A stretch of 39,646 nt of DNA from Acidobacteriota bacterium (GCA_040752675.1 JBFMGF010000118.1:1-39646), one strand, 5' to 3'; positions 8,823 to 17,875 are shown, counted from the stretch's first letter. The notes: a model not told the origin generated them from the letters alone. Program-made: numbers and translations.

Positions 8823-11195
8823 TCAAGTTCGGATATTTATTATGCCCCAGATACCGGCAAGACCGAAAATGATGTTTGGTGCCCATGCGGAAAGGAATGG
8901 AGGAAGGATCCCCTCAAGGCCAAGAGCGCTGGATATTGCGAATACCGCCCAGTAAACGATGATTATGAGGAGTGAAATGCCGACTCCATAAAGAGATCCC
9001 TTCTTCCCAATAAGAAAGGCAAACGGTATCGAGATCAGGACCATGATGAGTGAGGTCAGCGGGAATGAGATCTTTTCGTGTAGCCCTACACGGAGGCTGC
9101 TGGTATCGTATCCCGCCAGTTCCATGTTCTGAACATATTTTCTCAGCTCGAAATAGCTCATCTGTTCCGGTATCCTGGAACCACCAAAAAAGGTCCTCTC
9201 CTTGTGCTCGAAGTAATCGTATCCTTCCGCTATAGCATATTCTTTTTGGTTGAAATGTTCGTATCCAGTATTCTTCAGGAATCTTCTCTCCCATCCGTTC
9301 TTCAGTTTCCAACTTGTTCCATTCCAGGAGAATTCTTCGGCCTGAATCCTCTTTTTCAATGTGAATCGATCCTCCCAGATCTCAAGGATCGTGACGCCGA
9401 TCAAGGTGGGAGGAGACGATTCATAATTTTTATAGTGAAAGACCCTCTTTCCTTCTCCCATCATCCAGCGTCCGTGAAATGCGCTGTAGCTGCTTCCTCT
9501 TCTTCCTTCGATCCGGTCCTTGATCATAAGAGCCTTTTGATTGGTATAGGGAAGAATGTAATCCTGCATGAAATAAAAAAGAACGCTGAAAAGAAAAGAG
9601 ACGATGATCAGGGGAACGATCATCCTGTAACTGCTGATACCAGAGGATTTTATCGCAACCACTTCAGAATGCTTCGAGAGTGAGGCGATCGTCACGATGG
9701 CACTCATCATAGATGAGATTGGGATAATATATTTCATCATGCCGGGAGTGTAGTATTTGAAATACTGCAGAATGATCGACATGGAAAATTTTCTTTCGAT
9801 GACGGAATCTATAATCCCTTTCAGTTCAACGACGAGGGAAAGCACGTAAACGGTCATCGCTATGAAAACAAAGACTTTCAGGTAATGGATTACGATGTAG
9901 CGGTCGATGACATTCAGGAAATACCCGGATCTACTTCCCGGTTTTCTGGTGAAAGAAAAATCGAGCCAGCTTGCTGCTCTCCCGCGAGTTTCCTTGAGAG
10001 ATAGAACGAACTTGATCTTATTAAGCCAGATGATCAAATAACCCGGATCGATCCTTCTCAACGACTTGACCTTTCCGGCAATGATCAGGAGAAGCCCACA
10101 TAGAAGCATGAGAAGATTGGCGCCCCAAATTCCAAGCCAGGCCGGGATCCTATCTTCAAGAGCCAGATCGCGGCCTATAATGAAGGTTGCCCAGTAAAGG
10201 ATAATGATAAGGATACTGATTGCGAATCCCCCGCCTTTGCCACCTCTTATGTTTATCATGGCTAGTGGAAATGATACCAGACAGAAGGCTAATGAAACGA
10301 AAGGGATGGCAAATCTCTGATTAATCTCGGCCAGGATCCTTCTCAGGCGGAAAGCGGAAGCTGGGTCTCCCGGAGATGACATAATCTTTTTCATCTCCTG
10401 GTAAAGATCTCCAACACTTGAATCCTGGATTCCGCGCTGCGGAGGAGCGCTGAAGACTTGCATCATCTCCTGATAGTTGCTCAATGTCAGAGATAGATTA
10501 AAAAACTTATTTATCCTGTAAGCGTCAGGCTCTTTTGCAGAGAAAATATGAATTTCACCATCTTCAAGGTAGATTTTTATCGTTCCTGTATCTCGTTCAT
10601 TGCTCAGGAAGCCTCGTTCCGCTAGTATCAACTTTTCCGGCTCTTCTTTAGTTTCCTCCTGCTTGATTAGGACCCTTTCCATAAGTTTTGTGTCGGATTT
10701 TATCTCGTCGGCATAAATTATGACTTGCTCCATCTTGTCGTAAAAGATCCTCTGTTTGATATCCCTGGTGATGTCGCTTCTGAGAAAGATCTCGTTCCGG
10801 GTCTTTCTGGCTTCGAACTCAGATGCTGGCACGAGAAAGAGATAGATGAGCAGGGATAAGATTGCTGCCACAAGCGCAAAGTAAAAAGTTGCTTTAAAAA
10901 TCTTAAATCTTCCTATTCCTGAGGCATAGCATGCGATGACTTCGCTATCGGCAACGAGTCTTCCAACTCCGATGAGAATGCCTAAAAGGACAGACATGGG
11001 TATCGTCAGGACGATGATCTTGGGGAATTCGAGTGATAGTAGCTTGAGCACAAGGAAGAACGGCATCTCTTTCTGGATTGCCTCCCGCGCCAGAAGGAAA
11101 AAATGGTTCATCAGAAGGACGAAGGTGTATAAAAGAAGGCCTATCAGGGCAGGGGAAAGTGTTTCCTTAAAAATATACCTGTCAAGCTTCATCAT
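8823..11195 (-). CDS. LptF-LptG fusion permease (lipopolysaccharide export)
   Basis: A 790-residue protein containing two complete YjgP/YjgQ-family permeases in tandem. The first (about 1-385) begins KLDRYIFKE with the membrane pattern and large periplasmic insert of LptF. The second (about 428-790) begins again at VIDRYIVIHYL and continues with the SSGISSYR and IPFAFLIGKKG segments typical of LptG. In known systems LptF and LptG are separate about 360-residue subunits. With an LptB2 ATPase they lift LPS from the inner membrane. Here one polypeptide should supply both halves. A hydrophilic linker of about 40 residues joins them. No lptA, lptB or lptC is in this window. The gene lies 396 bp downstream of parB and converges with the AlkP-TPR gene. 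The ATG-ATG start (11195/11192) has a weak ribosome binding site. Confidence 0.9.
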   Translation of the reverse strand: MMKLDRYIFKETLSPALIGLLLYTFVLLMNHFFLLAREAIQKEMPFFLVLKLLSLEFPKIIVLTIPMSVLLGILIGVGRLVADSEVIACYASGIGRFKIFKATFYFALVAAILSLLIYLFLVPASEFEARKTRNEIFLRSDITRDIKQRIFYDKMEQVIIYADEIKSDTKLMERVLIKQEETKEEPEKLILAERGFLSNERDTGTIKIYLEDGEIHIFSAKEPDAYRINKFFNLSLTLSNYQEMMQVFSAPPQRGIQDSSVGDLYQEMKKIMSSPGDPASAFRLRRILAEINQRFAIPFVSLAFCLVSFPLAMINIRGGKGGGFAISILIIILYWATFIIGRDLALEDRIPAWLGIWGANLLMLLCGLLLIIAGKVKSLRRIDPGYLIIWLNKIKFVLSLKETRGRAASWLDFSFTRKPGSRSGYFLNVIDRYIVIHYLKVFVFIAMTVYVLSLVVELKGIIDSVIERKFSMSIILQYFKYYTPGMMKYIIPISSMMSAIVTIASLSKHSEVVAIKSSGISSYRMIVPLIIVSFLFSVLFYFMQDYILPYTNQKALMIKDRIEGRRGSSYSAFHGRWMMGEGKRVFHYKNYESSPPTLIGVTILEIWEDRFTLKKRIQAEEFSWNGTSWKLKNGWERRFLKNTGYEHFNQKEYAIAEGYDYFEHKERTFFGGSRIPEQMSYFELRKYVQNMELAGYDTSSLRVGLHEKISFPLTSLIMVLISIPFAFLIGKKGSLYGVGISLLIIIVYWAVFAISSALGLEGILPPFLSAWAPNIIFGLAGIWGIINIRT

Positions 11196-11591
11196 CTGTT
11201 ACCACTTTTATTCATAATTTTATCAGAATAGCCCCCGCCACAGCTAAAAAAATAGAATATCTTCAAATATCAGCTGGAAAAATCCGGGAGGCTAAGTGTC
11301 ACCATGCGCCCGCAGCGGAAGGGGGAGCCAACGCGATCATCTTAATAAGCTTTCAAGATATGGAGTGATAATCACTGTTAATGTCCGATAAGATATATTA
11401 TGTAAACTAAATGGTGACCCTTTGAACAACATTACGAGCTTATGCAATCTTTTATGAAATAGCTTATATGCAAATTAATCAAAGGTATTTAGGCATGGAT
11501 AAATATAGACCAGGACAAAGCGAAAACTAATATCCTTTGGTTCAATGCCCTGACTTTGCCGGTGAAATGTCTCAAAAGTGGCTAAAGGCAA
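11196..11591. other. 396-bp gap between parB and the LptFG gene; no gene recognised
   Basis: No convincing reading frame or known RNA was found. Most of it is AT-rich, with a GC-rich island at about 11284-11335. I looked for parS, a DnaA-box cluster and riboswitch signatures because of the neighbouring parAB. I found no 16-bp parS match and only one loose DnaA-like box (ATGGATAAA near 11495-11503). It presumably contains the promoter and leader of the LptFG gene, but I cannot point to a good -35/-10 pair. Confidence 0.5.
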
Positions 11592-12449
11592 TCACCATAT
11601 TTTGCAGGATGGATCACTCTTTATTCTTTCAATGATTTCTTCTAGGATCGAGATCAGTTCTTCCCTCTGCACTTGCTGCTTGTTGAATCTAATGTTTAAT
11701 GAGAAACTCCTGTTCTCCGGTCTGTAATGAAAGATAAATCTTTTCGCCATATTGTTGTTGATGCGATTGTTATTCTTTTCTCGTTTGAAAGATCTTGCTT
11801 CTTCCCGAGTCATTCCATCGTTGGCGATCTTTTTGATGAGAAGCTTCATATCTTCTTCATTGCTCAATCGCGCTATCTGCAGAAGCATGGATTTAGATCT
11901 GATGTCGGCACGCCGACAAAGGTCCTTTATATCCTCGGATAGCTTGTTAAGAGAGAGAGTCTCGGTGATTGATGTTCTTGATTTTGCCAATTTTTTTGCT
12001 ATCTGTTCATGTGTGTAATCAAAATAATTGATCAGGTTTTGAAGAGCCGTTGCTTCTTCAAAAGGATCAAGATTTTTCCTCTGCAGGTTCTCGACTAGAG
12101 AGATCTCAAGGCTTCCTCCATCGTCAACGTCGATCTCTATGCACGGAATCTGCTTCAACCCGGCAATCTTGCTTGCCTGATATCTCCTTTCGCCTGCGAT
12201 GATCTCATACTTGCCTTTGAAAGACCTTACGAGAACTGGTTCCAGGACTCCTTTTTCTTTGATGGAACTTACAAGTTCATTCAAATCGCCAAAGTCCTTT
12301 CGCGGCTGGAATGGGTTGACATCCAGTTTGCAGATGTCAATGAACTTTCCAATCGCGGTTGATTTTGAGGAGAGAAGCTCCTCAACAAAATGCAGTTCTG
12401 TCCTCGATTTTTTTCCTTGTGGCAAACCTCTCAATTTAGACACGACCAA
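11592..12449 (-). CDS. parB: ParB/Spo0J chromosome-partitioning protein
   Basis: A 285-residue centromere-binding partner of ParA. The ParB/sulfiredoxin N-terminal domain carries the CTP-binding GERR box (residues 86-89) and the ENLQR motif (120-124). It is followed by a helix-turn-helix (about 150-171, THEQIAKKL...S.TSI) that reads parS. The C-terminal dimerisation region is present. The known role is to spread around parS as a CTP-dependent clamp and to help load SMC, which fits scpA and scpB being in the same neighbourhood. The start overlaps the end of parA by 14 nt, so the two are co-translated from the promoter at 13245-13273. Confidence 0.95.
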   Translation of the reverse strand: MVVSKLRGLPQGKKSRTELHFVEELLSSKSTAIGKFIDICKLDVNPFQPRKDFGDLNELVSSIKEKGVLEPVLVRSFKGKYEIIAGERRYQASKIAGLKQIPCIEIDVDDGGSLEISLVENLQRKNLDPFEEATALQNLINYFDYTHEQIAKKLAKSRTSITETLSLNKLSEDIKDLCRRADIRSKSMLLQIARLSNEEDMKLLIKKIANDGMTREEARSFKREKNNNRINNNMAKRFIFHYRPENRSFSLNIRFNKQQVQREELISILEEIIERIKSDPSCKIW

Positions 12450-13191
12450 TCACCTCTTCTGAAAGCTTATAGTATTCCAGGGCACCAGAAGAATTTGGCG
12501 CGAATGTAAAGATGGATTCCTTGTAAGCTGGTGCCTCTTCCAATCGCACGCTTTTGCTAATGATCGTTTTGAACACCTTGTCACCAAAGACGTTCCTTAT
12601 CTGATTCTTGATGTCCCTTGCCAGGATGGTTCTCTTATCATGGAGAGTAATAACTACTCCTAAGAATTGAAGATTGGGATTCGGGCGAGCCCTGATCTTC
12701 TCATAGGTTTCCAGGAGATCTTCCGTTCCTTCAAGAGCGAAGTAAGATGATTGAATAGGAACGATTAGATGGGAAGATGCTACCAGAGCATTGATAGTTA
12801 GCAGTCCAAGCGTTGGAGGTGTGTCGATGATAATATAATCATAGTTATCTTTTATTTCATCGATCTTATCCTTTAACTTGAAATGACTATCAAATTCGCC
12901 CAGAAGTTTCGACTCTGCTTTTGCAAGAGAGATTCGGGATGGAGCGAGATGAAGATTCTTAACATGCGTCTTGTATGTGATGTCTCTAAATTTAACGTTA
13001 GGATTCACAAAAACATCGTACATTGAAAGAGTGATCTGGGATAGATCAAGATAGGAAAGAGAACAGTTGGACTGTGGGTCAAGATCCGCAAGCAAAGTTT
13101 TATAATTCTTCTGTGCTAGAGCGGCTGCGAGATTAATAGAAGTCGTCGTTTTTCCAACGCCGCCTTTTTGATTCGTTATTGATATAATCAT
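12436..13191 (-). CDS. parA: ParA/Soj chromosome-partitioning ATPase
   Basis: A 251-residue ParA/MinD-family ATPase that drives origin segregation with ParB. The deviant Walker A is KGGVGKTT (9-16), followed by DLDPQ (36-40) and the Walker B region IIIDTPPTLG (about 113-122). The start at 13191 begins MIISITNQKGG directly, as in most ParA proteins; an in-frame ATG 30 nt upstream would add an unusual extension. It has a good promoter of its own and overlaps parB by 14 nt. Confidence 0.95.
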   Translation of the reverse strand: MIISITNQKGGVGKTTTSINLAAALAQKNYKTLLADLDPQSNCSLSYLDLSQITLSMYDVFVNPNVKFRDITYKTHVKNLHLAPSRISLAKAESKLLGEFDSHFKLKDKIDEIKDNYDYIIIDTPPTLGLLTINALVASSHLIVPIQSSYFALEGTEDLLETYEKIRARPNPNLQFLGVVITLHDKRTILARDIKNQIRNVFGDKVFKTIISKSVRLEEAPAYKESIFTFAPNSSGALEYYKLSEEVIGRV

Positions 13192-13244
13192 CTCAAAGGA
13201 ATGGCAAGAAAACCAGGCCAAAATCAGAGGGGAAAATTTATATA

Positions 13245-13273
13245 ATAATATATATTGAATGGCTAATTGTCAA
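13245..13273 (-). promoter_or_regulatory. Sigma70-type promoter of parA-parB
   Basis: Read on the minus strand, TTGACA (13273-13268) is followed after exactly 17 bp by TATTAT (13250-13245). That is a 6/6 plus 5/6 match at optimal spacing. Transcription would begin near 13238, giving a leader of about 47 nt to the parA ATG at 13191. The region lies in the only gap between the DUF151 gene and parA. Confidence 0.75.
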
Positions 13274-13308
13274 CAGGCTTTTTATTGCGCAACTAATTGC
13301 CAGGCTCT

Positions 13309-13791
13309 CTACATTTCATATTTTCCCAGCTCTTTTGGATCCACATTTTCGAGCCATTTGCGCAATCGATCGGCTTCGCTCAACTCACGAATATCGATAT
13401 TCTTGGCCTTGTGAAGAACATCGCTTTCCACGAAGATCGGAGAGTTGGTGCGCAACGCAAGAGCGATGGCATCGCTTGGACGGGAATCAATCTCAATGGA
13501 GCAGTTGTTGTGTTTGAGATAAAGGGTCGCAAAGAAGGTGTTTTCTTTTAAATCGTTGATGACTACCTTTTCCAGCCCGACATGAAAATCATCGAGGATG
13601 TTTTTTAAGAGATCATGTGTCATGGGTCTCGGAGAAATGATCTTTTCAAGCTGCATTGCAATGGCATTTGCTTCAAAGATTCCAACCCATATAGGAAGTA
13701 TTTCCTCGCTCGATTCTTCCCGAAGGATTATGATAGGCATGTTGGAAACCGGATCTATGAGAAGGCTTTTCACTTTCATTTTTATTAGCAT
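13309..13791 (-). CDS. DUF151 / bifunctional nuclease (BFN) family protein
   Basis: A 160-residue protein of the DUF151 family. Family hallmarks are visible: ILREE...LPIWVG.FEA.AI near the N-terminus and DSRPSDAIALALRT (about 102-115) near the middle. A plant member was described as a bifunctional RNase/DNase; the bacterial role is unsettled. The start at 13791 is favoured over the ATG at 13779 because GAGGGGGA lies about 8 nt upstream of it. The gene has its own promoter at 13824-13852 downstream of miaB and precedes parA. Confidence 0.88.
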   Translation of the reverse strand: MLIKMKVKSLLIDPVSNMPIIILREESSEEILPIWVGIFEANAIAMQLEKIISPRPMTHDLLKNILDDFHVGLEKVVINDLKENTFFATLYLKHNNCSIEIDSRPSDAIALALRTNSPIFVESDVLHKAKNIDIRELSEADRLRKWLENVDPKELGKYEM

Positions 13792-13823
13792 CAGAAGCTT
13801 CCCCCTCTAACTTAAGGAATATC

Positions 13824-13852
13824 TATATAGCTTTAAACTATCCCCTTGTCAA
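13824..13852 (-). promoter_or_regulatory. Sigma70-type promoter of the DUF151 gene
   Basis: On the minus strand TTGACA (13852-13847) is followed after 17 bp by TATATA (13829-13824), a 6/6 plus 4/6 match. The start point would be near 13817, leaving a leader of about 26 nt that includes the purine-rich ribosome binding site. It begins 10 bp beyond the miaB stop codon. Confidence 0.65.
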
Positions 13853-13861
13853 GAAAGAAAT

Positions 13862-15169
13862 TTAGCTTAAGATTAATTCACCGATGAGACAATGAACAGA
13901 AGAATCTTTGATCTTGACCGTTACAATCCTATCCTTAAGTGGCTCTCTGCAATAGAAGTTGACGATCTTGTTATTTTTTGTCCTTCCAGAAAGCATATTG
14001 TTGTCTTTCTTGCTTTTCCCGTCATATAAGACTTGGACATCTCTTCCTATCCATTCTCTGTTGGCCTGTTCTTGGATCGATGTCTGCAAATTCTGGAGAG
14101 AGTGCAACCTTTCTAATTTAACACTATGCGGTACATTGTCATTCAATTTGGCAGCAGGTGTGCCAGGTCTTGGAGAATAAGCAAAAGAATAGATATTTTG
14201 GAATTCTATTTTTTCAATTAGAGAAATTGTATCTTTAAAATCTGAATCATCTTCACCAGGGAATCCAACTATAATATCTGTACTTAAAGTAAAATCTTTA
14301 ATGTTTTCCTTTAACCAAAAGACTTTTTCGATATAATCTCTTGCAGTATACCCTCTATTCATGAGTTTAAGAATCCTATCGGAACCTGATTGGACTGGCA
14401 GATGAACATGGTTGCACATCCTGTCGTTTTCCTTCATCTCTCGCATTATTTCGAGCGAGAGATGTGAAGGATGTGATGTTGTGAATCTTATGCGCTTCAA
14501 AGAATGGATCTTCAACAGCCCGCGCAGAAGATCGACGAAAGTTTTATCTTCGAATCGATATCCATTAACATTCTGTCCGAGCAACTCGATCTCTAGAAAA
14601 CCTGATTCCGATAGAAAGATAGCTTCCCTTATGATCTCCTGGAATGGGCGACACGCTTCCCTGCCCCTGGTCTGCGGGACAATGCAATACGAGCATCCTC
14701 TGTTGCATCCTTCCATGATTGTGATATAGGCTTTCGGAAATGTCTTTCTAACAAAACTTTCGAAGCGGATCATCGAGAAATCATCTTTCCACAAGGGATC
14801 CAAACAGATGGAAGATGACGAAGATTGATCGATGAGCTTTTCAATGCTTCCAAGGCTACGAGGACCCATGATGAAATTTACATGAGGAGCTCTTTCGAAT
14901 ATTCTTGATCCTTCCTGTTGTGCCACGCATCCGCAGAAGCCGATGATCAGAGAAGGGTTCTCTTCCTTCATCTTCTTCAAGCGGCCGAGGAAAGCGAACG
15001 CCTTCTGAAAGGATTTTTCTCTGACGCTGCATGTATTGAGAAGGATTACATCCGCATCAGAGAGAGCGGCGGAGGGAGCGTATCCCATGCTGGAAAGCAC
15101 ACCAGAAATCTTTTCTGAGTCATGATCATTCATCTGGCATCCCCAAGTCTTAATGAAATATCTTTTCAT
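13862..15169 (-). CDS. miaB: MiaB, tRNA 2-methylthio-N6-isopentenyladenosine synthase
   Basis: A 435-residue radical SAM methylthiotransferase that converts i6A37 to ms2i6A37 in tRNAs reading UNN codons. The three-part architecture is complete. The N-terminal UPF0004 domain has cluster cysteines C11 (WGCQMN), C47 (NTCSVRE) and C81 (GCVAQ). The radical SAM core has C155, C159 and C162 (EGCNRGCSYC). A C-terminal TRAM-like region is present. Opening with GCQMN and carrying NTCSVRE favours MiaB over RimO or MtaB. The start overlaps the HIT gene stop by 4 nt (ATGA), indicating translational coupling. Confidence 0.95.
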   Translation of the reverse strand: MKRYFIKTWGCQMNDHDSEKISGVLSSMGYAPSAALSDADVILLNTCSVREKSFQKAFAFLGRLKKMKEENPSLIIGFCGCVAQQEGSRIFERAPHVNFIMGPRSLGSIEKLIDQSSSSSICLDPLWKDDFSMIRFESFVRKTFPKAYITIMEGCNRGCSYCIVPQTRGREACRPFQEIIREAIFLSESGFLEIELLGQNVNGYRFEDKTFVDLLRGLLKIHSLKRIRFTTSHPSHLSLEIMREMKENDRMCNHVHLPVQSGSDRILKLMNRGYTARDYIEKVFWLKENIKDFTLSTDIIVGFPGEDDSDFKDTISLIEKIEFQNIYSFAYSPRPGTPAAKLNDNVPHSVKLERLHSLQNLQTSIQEQANREWIGRDVQVLYDGKSKKDNNMLSGRTKNNKIVNFYCREPLKDRIVTVKIKDSSVHCLIGELILS

Positions 15170-15648
15170 GAGAAGAATGGCCTTAGTTTTTGGTACGTTG
15201 TGTCAATGTCTTCAGGAATGATTCTCGTTCCGGAGAGGATGCTTATGAAACTGGTGTCCCCTTCCCATCTGGGTATGACATGAAGATGCAGGTGATCTTT
15301 GATGCCGGCTCCTGCGCATTTCCCGATGTTCATTCCGATATTAAACCCTTTAGGGGCATAGACTTTTCTGAGGATATCCTCGCATTTAGAAGCCATTTCC
15401 AGCATTTCCTGAAGGGTTTCCGGGCTTAAATCGCTTAGATAGATAACATGATCGTTGGGAACTATCATGAGATGCCCATTATTGTATGGAAAGAGATTCA
15501 AGATGATGAAACCATAACGTCCGCGAAACAGTATGTACTTTTCTTCATCTTTTCCAGCCCCTCTGGCAGCGCAAAGAATGCATTCATCGGAGTCTGAGCT
15601 AGAGGTCACGTACTTGAATCTCCAGGGAGCGTAAATGTTTTCGTACAT
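15166..15648 (-). CDS. HIT-family hydrolase/phosphorylase
   Basis: A 160-residue histidine-triad protein. The catalytic signature is H119-L-H121-L-H123 (HLHLHV). An upstream zinc-ligand pair C23-I-L-C26 and the N-terminal 'APWRFKYV' are features of the AP4A-phosphorylase-like HIT subgroup. Such enzymes hydrolyse or phosphorolyse dinucleoside polyphosphates or AMP conjugates; the real substrate cannot be read from sequence. It starts 1 nt after the IHF/HU stop codon and overlaps miaB by 4 nt. Confidence 0.9.
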   Translation of the reverse strand: MYENIYAPWRFKYVTSSSDSDECILCAARGAGKDEEKYILFRGRYGFIILNLFPYNNGHLMIVPNDHVIYLSDLSPETLQEMLEMASKCEDILRKVYAPKGFNIGMNIGKCAGAGIKDHLHLHVIPRWEGDTSFISILSGTRIIPEDIDTTYQKLRPFFS

Positions 15649-15649
15649 A

Positions 15650-15934
15650 TCAGCCGGACGTTTCGTTAATTAGCTCTTTTAATTCTTTTCCCGGCTTAAA
15701 GTAGGGTATCTTCTTCTCGGGGACGAAGACCTTGACGCCTGTTTTTGGATTTCTTCCCTGTCTGGATCTTCTCCTTCTGATCCTAAAGCTGCCGAAACCT
15801 CTCAATTCCACTTTCTCGTCGCGCTTGAGAGCCTCGATGATTGATTGAAAGACAAGATTGACGATGGCCTCTGAATGCCCCTTCGTTAGATCAGAAACCC
15901 TGGAAACTTCCTCTACGAGCTCTGCTTTTGTCAT
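15650..15934 (-). CDS. ihfB: IHF/HU-family DNA-bending protein (IhfB-like)
   Basis: A 94-residue nucleoid-associated protein. It has the helical dimerisation part and the DNA-binding arm (ELRGFGSF..., GRNPKTG, then YFKPGKELKELI). The ending resembles IHF beta more than HU, and the position directly downstream of rpsA matches the rpsA-ihfB order of proteobacteria, so IhfB-like is preferred. Plain HU is the alternative. No IhfA partner is in this window. A GGAGGAGAGAGG ribosome binding site precedes the ATG. A second family member lies at 32895. Confidence 0.88.
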   Translation of the reverse strand: MTKAELVEEVSRVSDLTKGHSEAIVNLVFQSIIEALKRDEKVELRGFGSFRIRRRRSRQGRNPKTGVKVFVPEKKIPYFKPGKELKELINETSG

Positions 15935-15970
15935 ATCCTCTCTCCTCCTTCATAATAGAGGAAATGAAGG

Positions 15971-17809
15971 CTATTCCTCTCTTTTTTCCGCGTTTTCAGA
16001 GTCCGATTTCTCTTCAGCAGATTTCTTAGCCAGATCGCTGAAATCGCCAACAAGATCTCCGATGCTGATCCTGCTGCTTTCCTGCTTCTCTATATATTCC
16101 TTTACGTCTCTTCTCTCTTCTTCATCGAGAGCAGCTTTTACACTCAGTCCAATCTTATTTTCCTCTGGATCCATCTTGATGATCTTGACCCGGATTTCTT
16201 GACCTACGGAGAAATGGTTATCCGGCTTGTCAATTCTATTCTTAGAGAGCTCGGAAACATGGACAAGACCTTCTACGTTCTCATATAGCTCTATGAAAGC
16301 GCCAAAATCGGTGAGTCTTACAATCTTCCCCGTTAGGATCTCCCCTACCCTGTGATTGGCAAAAAATTCCGTCCAGGCGTTCGGGAGAAGCTGCTTAATT
16401 CCCAGCGAGAGCCTCTGATTCTCCGAATCTATCTTGAGGATGACGGCTTCTACCAGGTCACCTTTCTTTAAGACATCCGAGGCATGCTTTATCCGTTTTG
16501 TCCAGGAAAGATCTGATATGTGGACTAGACCATCAATCCCCTCGTCGACGGATACGAAGGCACCGAAATCGGTCAGATTTCTGACCTTTCCCTTGATCTT
16601 TTGCCCCACTCTATATTTACCTTCGATGAGGCTCCAGGGATTTGGTTCCGTCTGTTTAAGACCGAGTGAAAGCTTCCGTGCTTCCTGATCGACTTCCAGC
16701 ACGACTGACTCCACGATATCCCCGACAGAAAGAAGCTTGGAAGGATGTTTGATCTTTTTCGTCCAGGACATTTCGGAGATGTGGATGAGGCCTTCCACTC
16801 CTTCTTCAAGCTCCACGAATGCACCGTAATCGGTGAGACTGACAACTTTTCCCCTGATCCTGGAACCGATTGGATACTTTTCAGAGACCATCTCCCATGG
16901 ATCTCTAGTTTTCTGTTTGTAGCCGAGTGATACTCTTTCCTTATCCCGGTCGTACTTCAGAACGACTACTTCAATATCATCCCCGATTGAGAATAGTTCC
17001 GAGGGATGATTGATCCGTCCCCAGGAGAGGTCGGTGATGTGAACTAATCCATCGATTCCGCCAAGATCGACGAAGACTCCATACTCTGTGATGTTCTTGA
17101 CCGTTCCCTTGACTATCTTTCCTTCCTCTATGGATTCGAGGGTCTTCTTTTTCCTTTCCTCGTTCTCCTCTTCAAGAACTGCCTTTCGGGAAAGAACGAT
17201 ATTTCCTCGTTTCTTGTTGACTTTGATCACCTTGAGAAGAAGTTCCTTACCCCTGAACATATCGAGGTTTTTCACAGGCCGTATATCGATGAGAGAACCA
17301 GGAAGAAATGCTCTGATTCCGATGTCAACGGCAAGCCCTCCTTTAATCCTTTCGATGACTCTTCCCTTTATACAGCGTCCTTCCGCGTGGGCCTTCTCAA
17401 CGTCATCCCATATCTTCATCTTCTCTGCTTTTTCGCGTGACAGGACGACGTAGCCATCATTGTCCTCGCTTTTTTCAAGAAGGACATCTATGACATCCCC
17501 TTCCTTTATTGTGATCTTCCCATCGCTTCCGATGAACTCTTCTTTGTTGATGATTCCTTCCGACTTGAAACCGATATCGACCATGACCTCGTTCTCCATG
17601 ATCTTCAATATCCTGCCTTTGACTACTTCGCCTTCAGCAAATTTCTTGAAGGTCCTGTCATAGAGAGCAGCAAAGTCTTCCGATTTGTAATCCTGGGGCT
17701 TCCTGCCTGGCTTTCCATCTTCGCTACTTATCACGTTCTCTCCAGTCACGGCGTCATCCGTGGGTATCCTTGATGAAAGGGAATTCTTTGCCTCCTTATT
17801 CGAATGCAT
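15971..17809 (-). CDS. rpsA: 30S ribosomal protein S1
   Basis: A 612-residue six-repeat S1 protein, which helps the 30S subunit bind and unfold mRNA leaders. Six S1/OB domains lie at roughly 58-125, 143-208, 227-297, 313-382, 400-469 and 487-557. Domains 3-6 carry the canonical 'G.V..(I/L)T(D/E)(Y/F)G.FV.L...(V/I)(D/E)GL(V/I)H(I/V)(S/T)' pattern. The N-terminal 57 residues are acidic and low-complexity, longer than in E. coli S1. A strong AGGAGGAG stands 7 nt before the ATG. A promoter at 17876-17904 lies in the 91-bp gap after rluB. The order rluB-rpsA-ihfB is typical of many bacteria. Confidence 0.95.
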   Translation of the reverse strand: MHSNKEAKNSLSSRIPTDDAVTGENVISSEDGKPGRKPQDYKSEDFAALYDRTFKKFAEGEVVKGRILKIMENEVMVDIGFKSEGIINKEEFIGSDGKITIKEGDVIDVLLEKSEDNDGYVVLSREKAEKMKIWDDVEKAHAEGRCIKGRVIERIKGGLAVDIGIRAFLPGSLIDIRPVKNLDMFRGKELLLKVIKVNKKRGNIVLSRKAVLEEENEERKKKTLESIEEGKIVKGTVKNITEYGVFVDLGGIDGLVHITDLSWGRINHPSELFSIGDDIEVVVLKYDRDKERVSLGYKQKTRDPWEMVSEKYPIGSRIRGKVVSLTDYGAFVELEEGVEGLIHISEMSWTKKIKHPSKLLSVGDIVESVVLEVDQEARKLSLGLKQTEPNPWSLIEGKYRVGQKIKGKVRNLTDFGAFVSVDEGIDGLVHISDLSWTKRIKHASDVLKKGDLVEAVILKIDSENQRLSLGIKQLLPNAWTEFFANHRVGEILTGKIVRLTDFGAFIELYENVEGLVHVSELSKNRIDKPDNHFSVGQEIRVKIIKMDPEENKIGLSVKAALDEEERRDVKEYIEKQESSRISIGDLVGDFSDLAKKSAEEKSDSENAEKREE

Positions 17810-17875
17810 AAAGATTGTCTCCTCCTGCTATGCTCTATATTCAGCTTTTGCTAAAATATATGTTTTAAACTATTT

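Noticed and set aside
11284-11335. GC-rich island considered as a riboswitch or structured RNA.
   Set aside because: No cobalamin, c-di-GMP, SAM, TPP, glycine or molybdenum-cofactor signature could be matched, and no convincing long helix was found by eye.
11341-11560. Possible replication origin next to parAB.
   Set aside because: Only a single loose DnaA-like box is present, and there is no dnaA, dnaN, rsmG or mnmG nearby.
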